Source: Bacteroidota bacterium
GTDB taxonomy: Bacteria; Bacteroidota; Bacteroidia; Chitinophagales; Saprospiraceae
Assembly (NCBI GenBank): GCA_029781865.1
Contig: JAKOVW010000093.1
Span: forward strand, 236,605-300,604
DNA: 64,000 nucleotides
Direction: 5' to 3'
Shown: piece by piece, positions 63,247 to 64,000 of the stretch
Layout of the letters: every line of letters starts with the position of its first letter
How positions within the stretch are numbered: position 1 is the stretch's first letter
Translations under genes and position numbers: made by a program
The notes under the pieces: generated by a model
What the model was told of the DNA's origin: nothing
Database searches by the model: none
The model's input: the letters and a program-made list of their open reading frames with translations, nothing else

Positions 63247-63370
63247 AACGGATTTGGTATACACGCAATCCCGTCTAATGGAGACAGCCAAAGATAAAGA
63301 AAAAATTGCATCAAGAAAGCCAAAAGAGAATGATTAAAGTTTTCTGACGGGAATGTGTGTATACCATGTT
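63247..63370 (-). repeat. attC-like site 18
   Basis: A 124-bp element: TTGGTATACACGCAATCCCGTC ... GACGGGAATGTGTGTATACC, with AAAAGAGAATGAT inside. Confidence 0.9.
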
Positions 63371-63421
63371 AGCAGCCTTTTACATTAATGTTCTATGAAG
63401 ATTTGTTCTGAATAAAAACAA

Positions 63422-64000
63422 TTAATCACCACGGATTCCAATCATTATTATTTTTTTCTTATATAAAGTCTTTAATATTCCTTCTAATGTTTGACAGTTA
63501 TCTGGTTTAGGTATGTTCTTTATTTTTGCAGTAAGATCACTTAATTCCCATTTGATAACCTGCCCGATATTCCATATAGAAACATTATGCAATAATCATC
63601 AATTAAACTATCTAACTTAATCATTTCAGAATTTCCTATCCAATCATTATCTTCTTCCTTTAAATCTTCTGAATAAGTATATCCAATACTATTTCCAATA
63701 TAGGCGTTGATAATTCTGAAATTGTCAATCATCCCCTTTGGAATATGTATAACTTCATTTCTTAAAATGTACAATTTATTATCAAATCCCAAATCCTTCT
63801 GAAATTTATTTATATCAATGATATCAAGACTCTTAAATAATTGATATGTTTCTTTTTTATTAAGACAACTTTTAAGGCGCGTCATAACATTTTTAACGAA
63901 TACGTGATTATAATCGTAATACTTGAAATCCTTTGAAATGGAATCATAGATCTTTTCTATTTTAAAATAGTAAGTCTTCTTATTATATTTTATGGTAATA
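63422..64000 (-). pseudogene. Cassette 18: frameshifted hypothetical gene, partial at the window edge
   Basis: On the minus strand the frame is open from the right window edge to a TAA at 63541-63543 (SLDIIDINKFQKDLGFDNK, ..., CIMFLYGISGRLSNGN), but a different frame resumes at the same point (FLY/WNIGQVIKWELSDLTAKI) and continues to a stop at 63422 with coding-like content. A one-base change near 63575-63585 would join them, so the gene is frameshifted, or the read is. The protein is of unknown family. The start lies beyond the window, so an internal ATG at 63885 is not the start. Confidence 0.55.

Larger units (their letters stand above)
49063..64000 (-). mobile_element. Integron gene-cassette array (18 attC-like sites, at least 17 cassettes), partial at the right edge
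   Basis: Eighteen inverted-repeat elements separate 17 complete cassettes and one that runs off the window. Every recognisable gene is on the minus strand, one per cassette. Each element starts with an AAC triplet and ends with GTT, the arms pair as in TTTGGCATAGAC...GTCTATGCC, and the bases just outside AAC and GTT of neighbouring elements are complementary across each cassette over about 10-16 nt. These are the features of attC recombination sites and circularised cassettes. No integrase gene or attI is present; given the gene orientation they would lie beyond 64,000. If absent, the array is a CALIN-type cluster. Base composition is lower in GC than the housekeeping genes to the left, as expected of acquired cargo. 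Confidence 0.85.

Noticed and set aside
49063..63370. A CRISPR array, suggested by the regular repeated elements
   Set aside because: Repeats are 78-131 bp, imperfect inverted repeats, spaced 0.14-1.2 kb apart by genes; no short direct repeats, spacers or cas genes.
49063..63370. MITE or transposon insertions between genes
   Set aside because: No target-site duplications or transposase; outer bases of each element vary and match the facing end of the neighbouring cassette, which is cassette behaviour rather than transposon ends.

Overview
The window looks like chromosomal DNA of a member of the Bacteroidota, most likely from the Saprospiria/Chitinophagia side. The evidence is the TAnnTTTG-type -7 promoter elements, many secreted proteins with type IX secretion (T9SS) C-terminal sorting domains, RCC1-propeller surface proteins, and low-GC intergenic DNA with almost no Shine-Dalgarno signal. 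No rRNA is present; there is one tRNA (CAU anticodon).

Layout. 1-1.85 kb: tyrosine catabolism (3' part of homogentisate dioxygenase, then 4-hydroxyphenylpyruvate dioxygenase). 1.9-8.6 kb: mixed housekeeping and regulators (membrane PHP-domain protein, MocR-like regulator, beta-barrel protein, divergent yceI/hxlR pair with a palindromic operator cluster, VOC protein). 8.8-14.7 kb: three RCC1-repeat T9SS proteins plus another T9SS protein, separated by a CGCAAAG-type intergenic repeat. 14.8-19.8 kb: TfoX-like, DUF1801, a large TPR lipoprotein, HAD phosphatase, tRNA, recX. 20-27.7 kb: nadB, a three-gene envelope cluster, clpB. 27.8-34.4 kb: T9SS proteins, an acyltransferase, a KirBac channel, and an ECF sigma factor followed by a membrane protein and a Spy-like periplasmic protein.

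34.5-39.7 kb is a probable metal (copper) or electrophile response island. An AraC regulator with an N-terminal CxxC metal-binding-like domain lies among three transcription units: an MDR oxidoreductase, a DJ-1/PfpI membrane protein, and a new 47-residue, 9-cysteine metallothionein-like peptide followed by a multicopper oxidase. All three units carry the same roughly 62-bp promoter block with identical internal spacing. 39.8-48.7 kb holds a decayed beta-barrel gene, a DevBCA-TolC-like exporter operon, and an SDR/SRPBCC/DUF2867/OMP cluster ending in a TspO remnant.

49.06-64.0 kb is the most striking region: a gene-cassette array of a chromosomal integron. Eighteen imperfect inverted-repeat elements (78-131 bp, AAC...GTT ends, attC-like) alternate with single genes or, once, almost no gene. 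All genes point the same way (minus strand). The two ends of each cassette body are complementary to one another over about 10-16 nt, specific to that cassette, which is the hallmark of circularised integron cassettes. The cargo includes a GNAT acetyltransferase, DUF4304, DUF1648, a RelA/SpoT-type alarmone synthetase, an Imm26-like immunity protein, a T9SS-sorted protein and many signal-peptide or lipoprotein genes of unknown function. No integrase is in the window. With cassette genes reading leftward, it would be expected beyond the right edge; otherwise this is an array without an integrase (CALIN).
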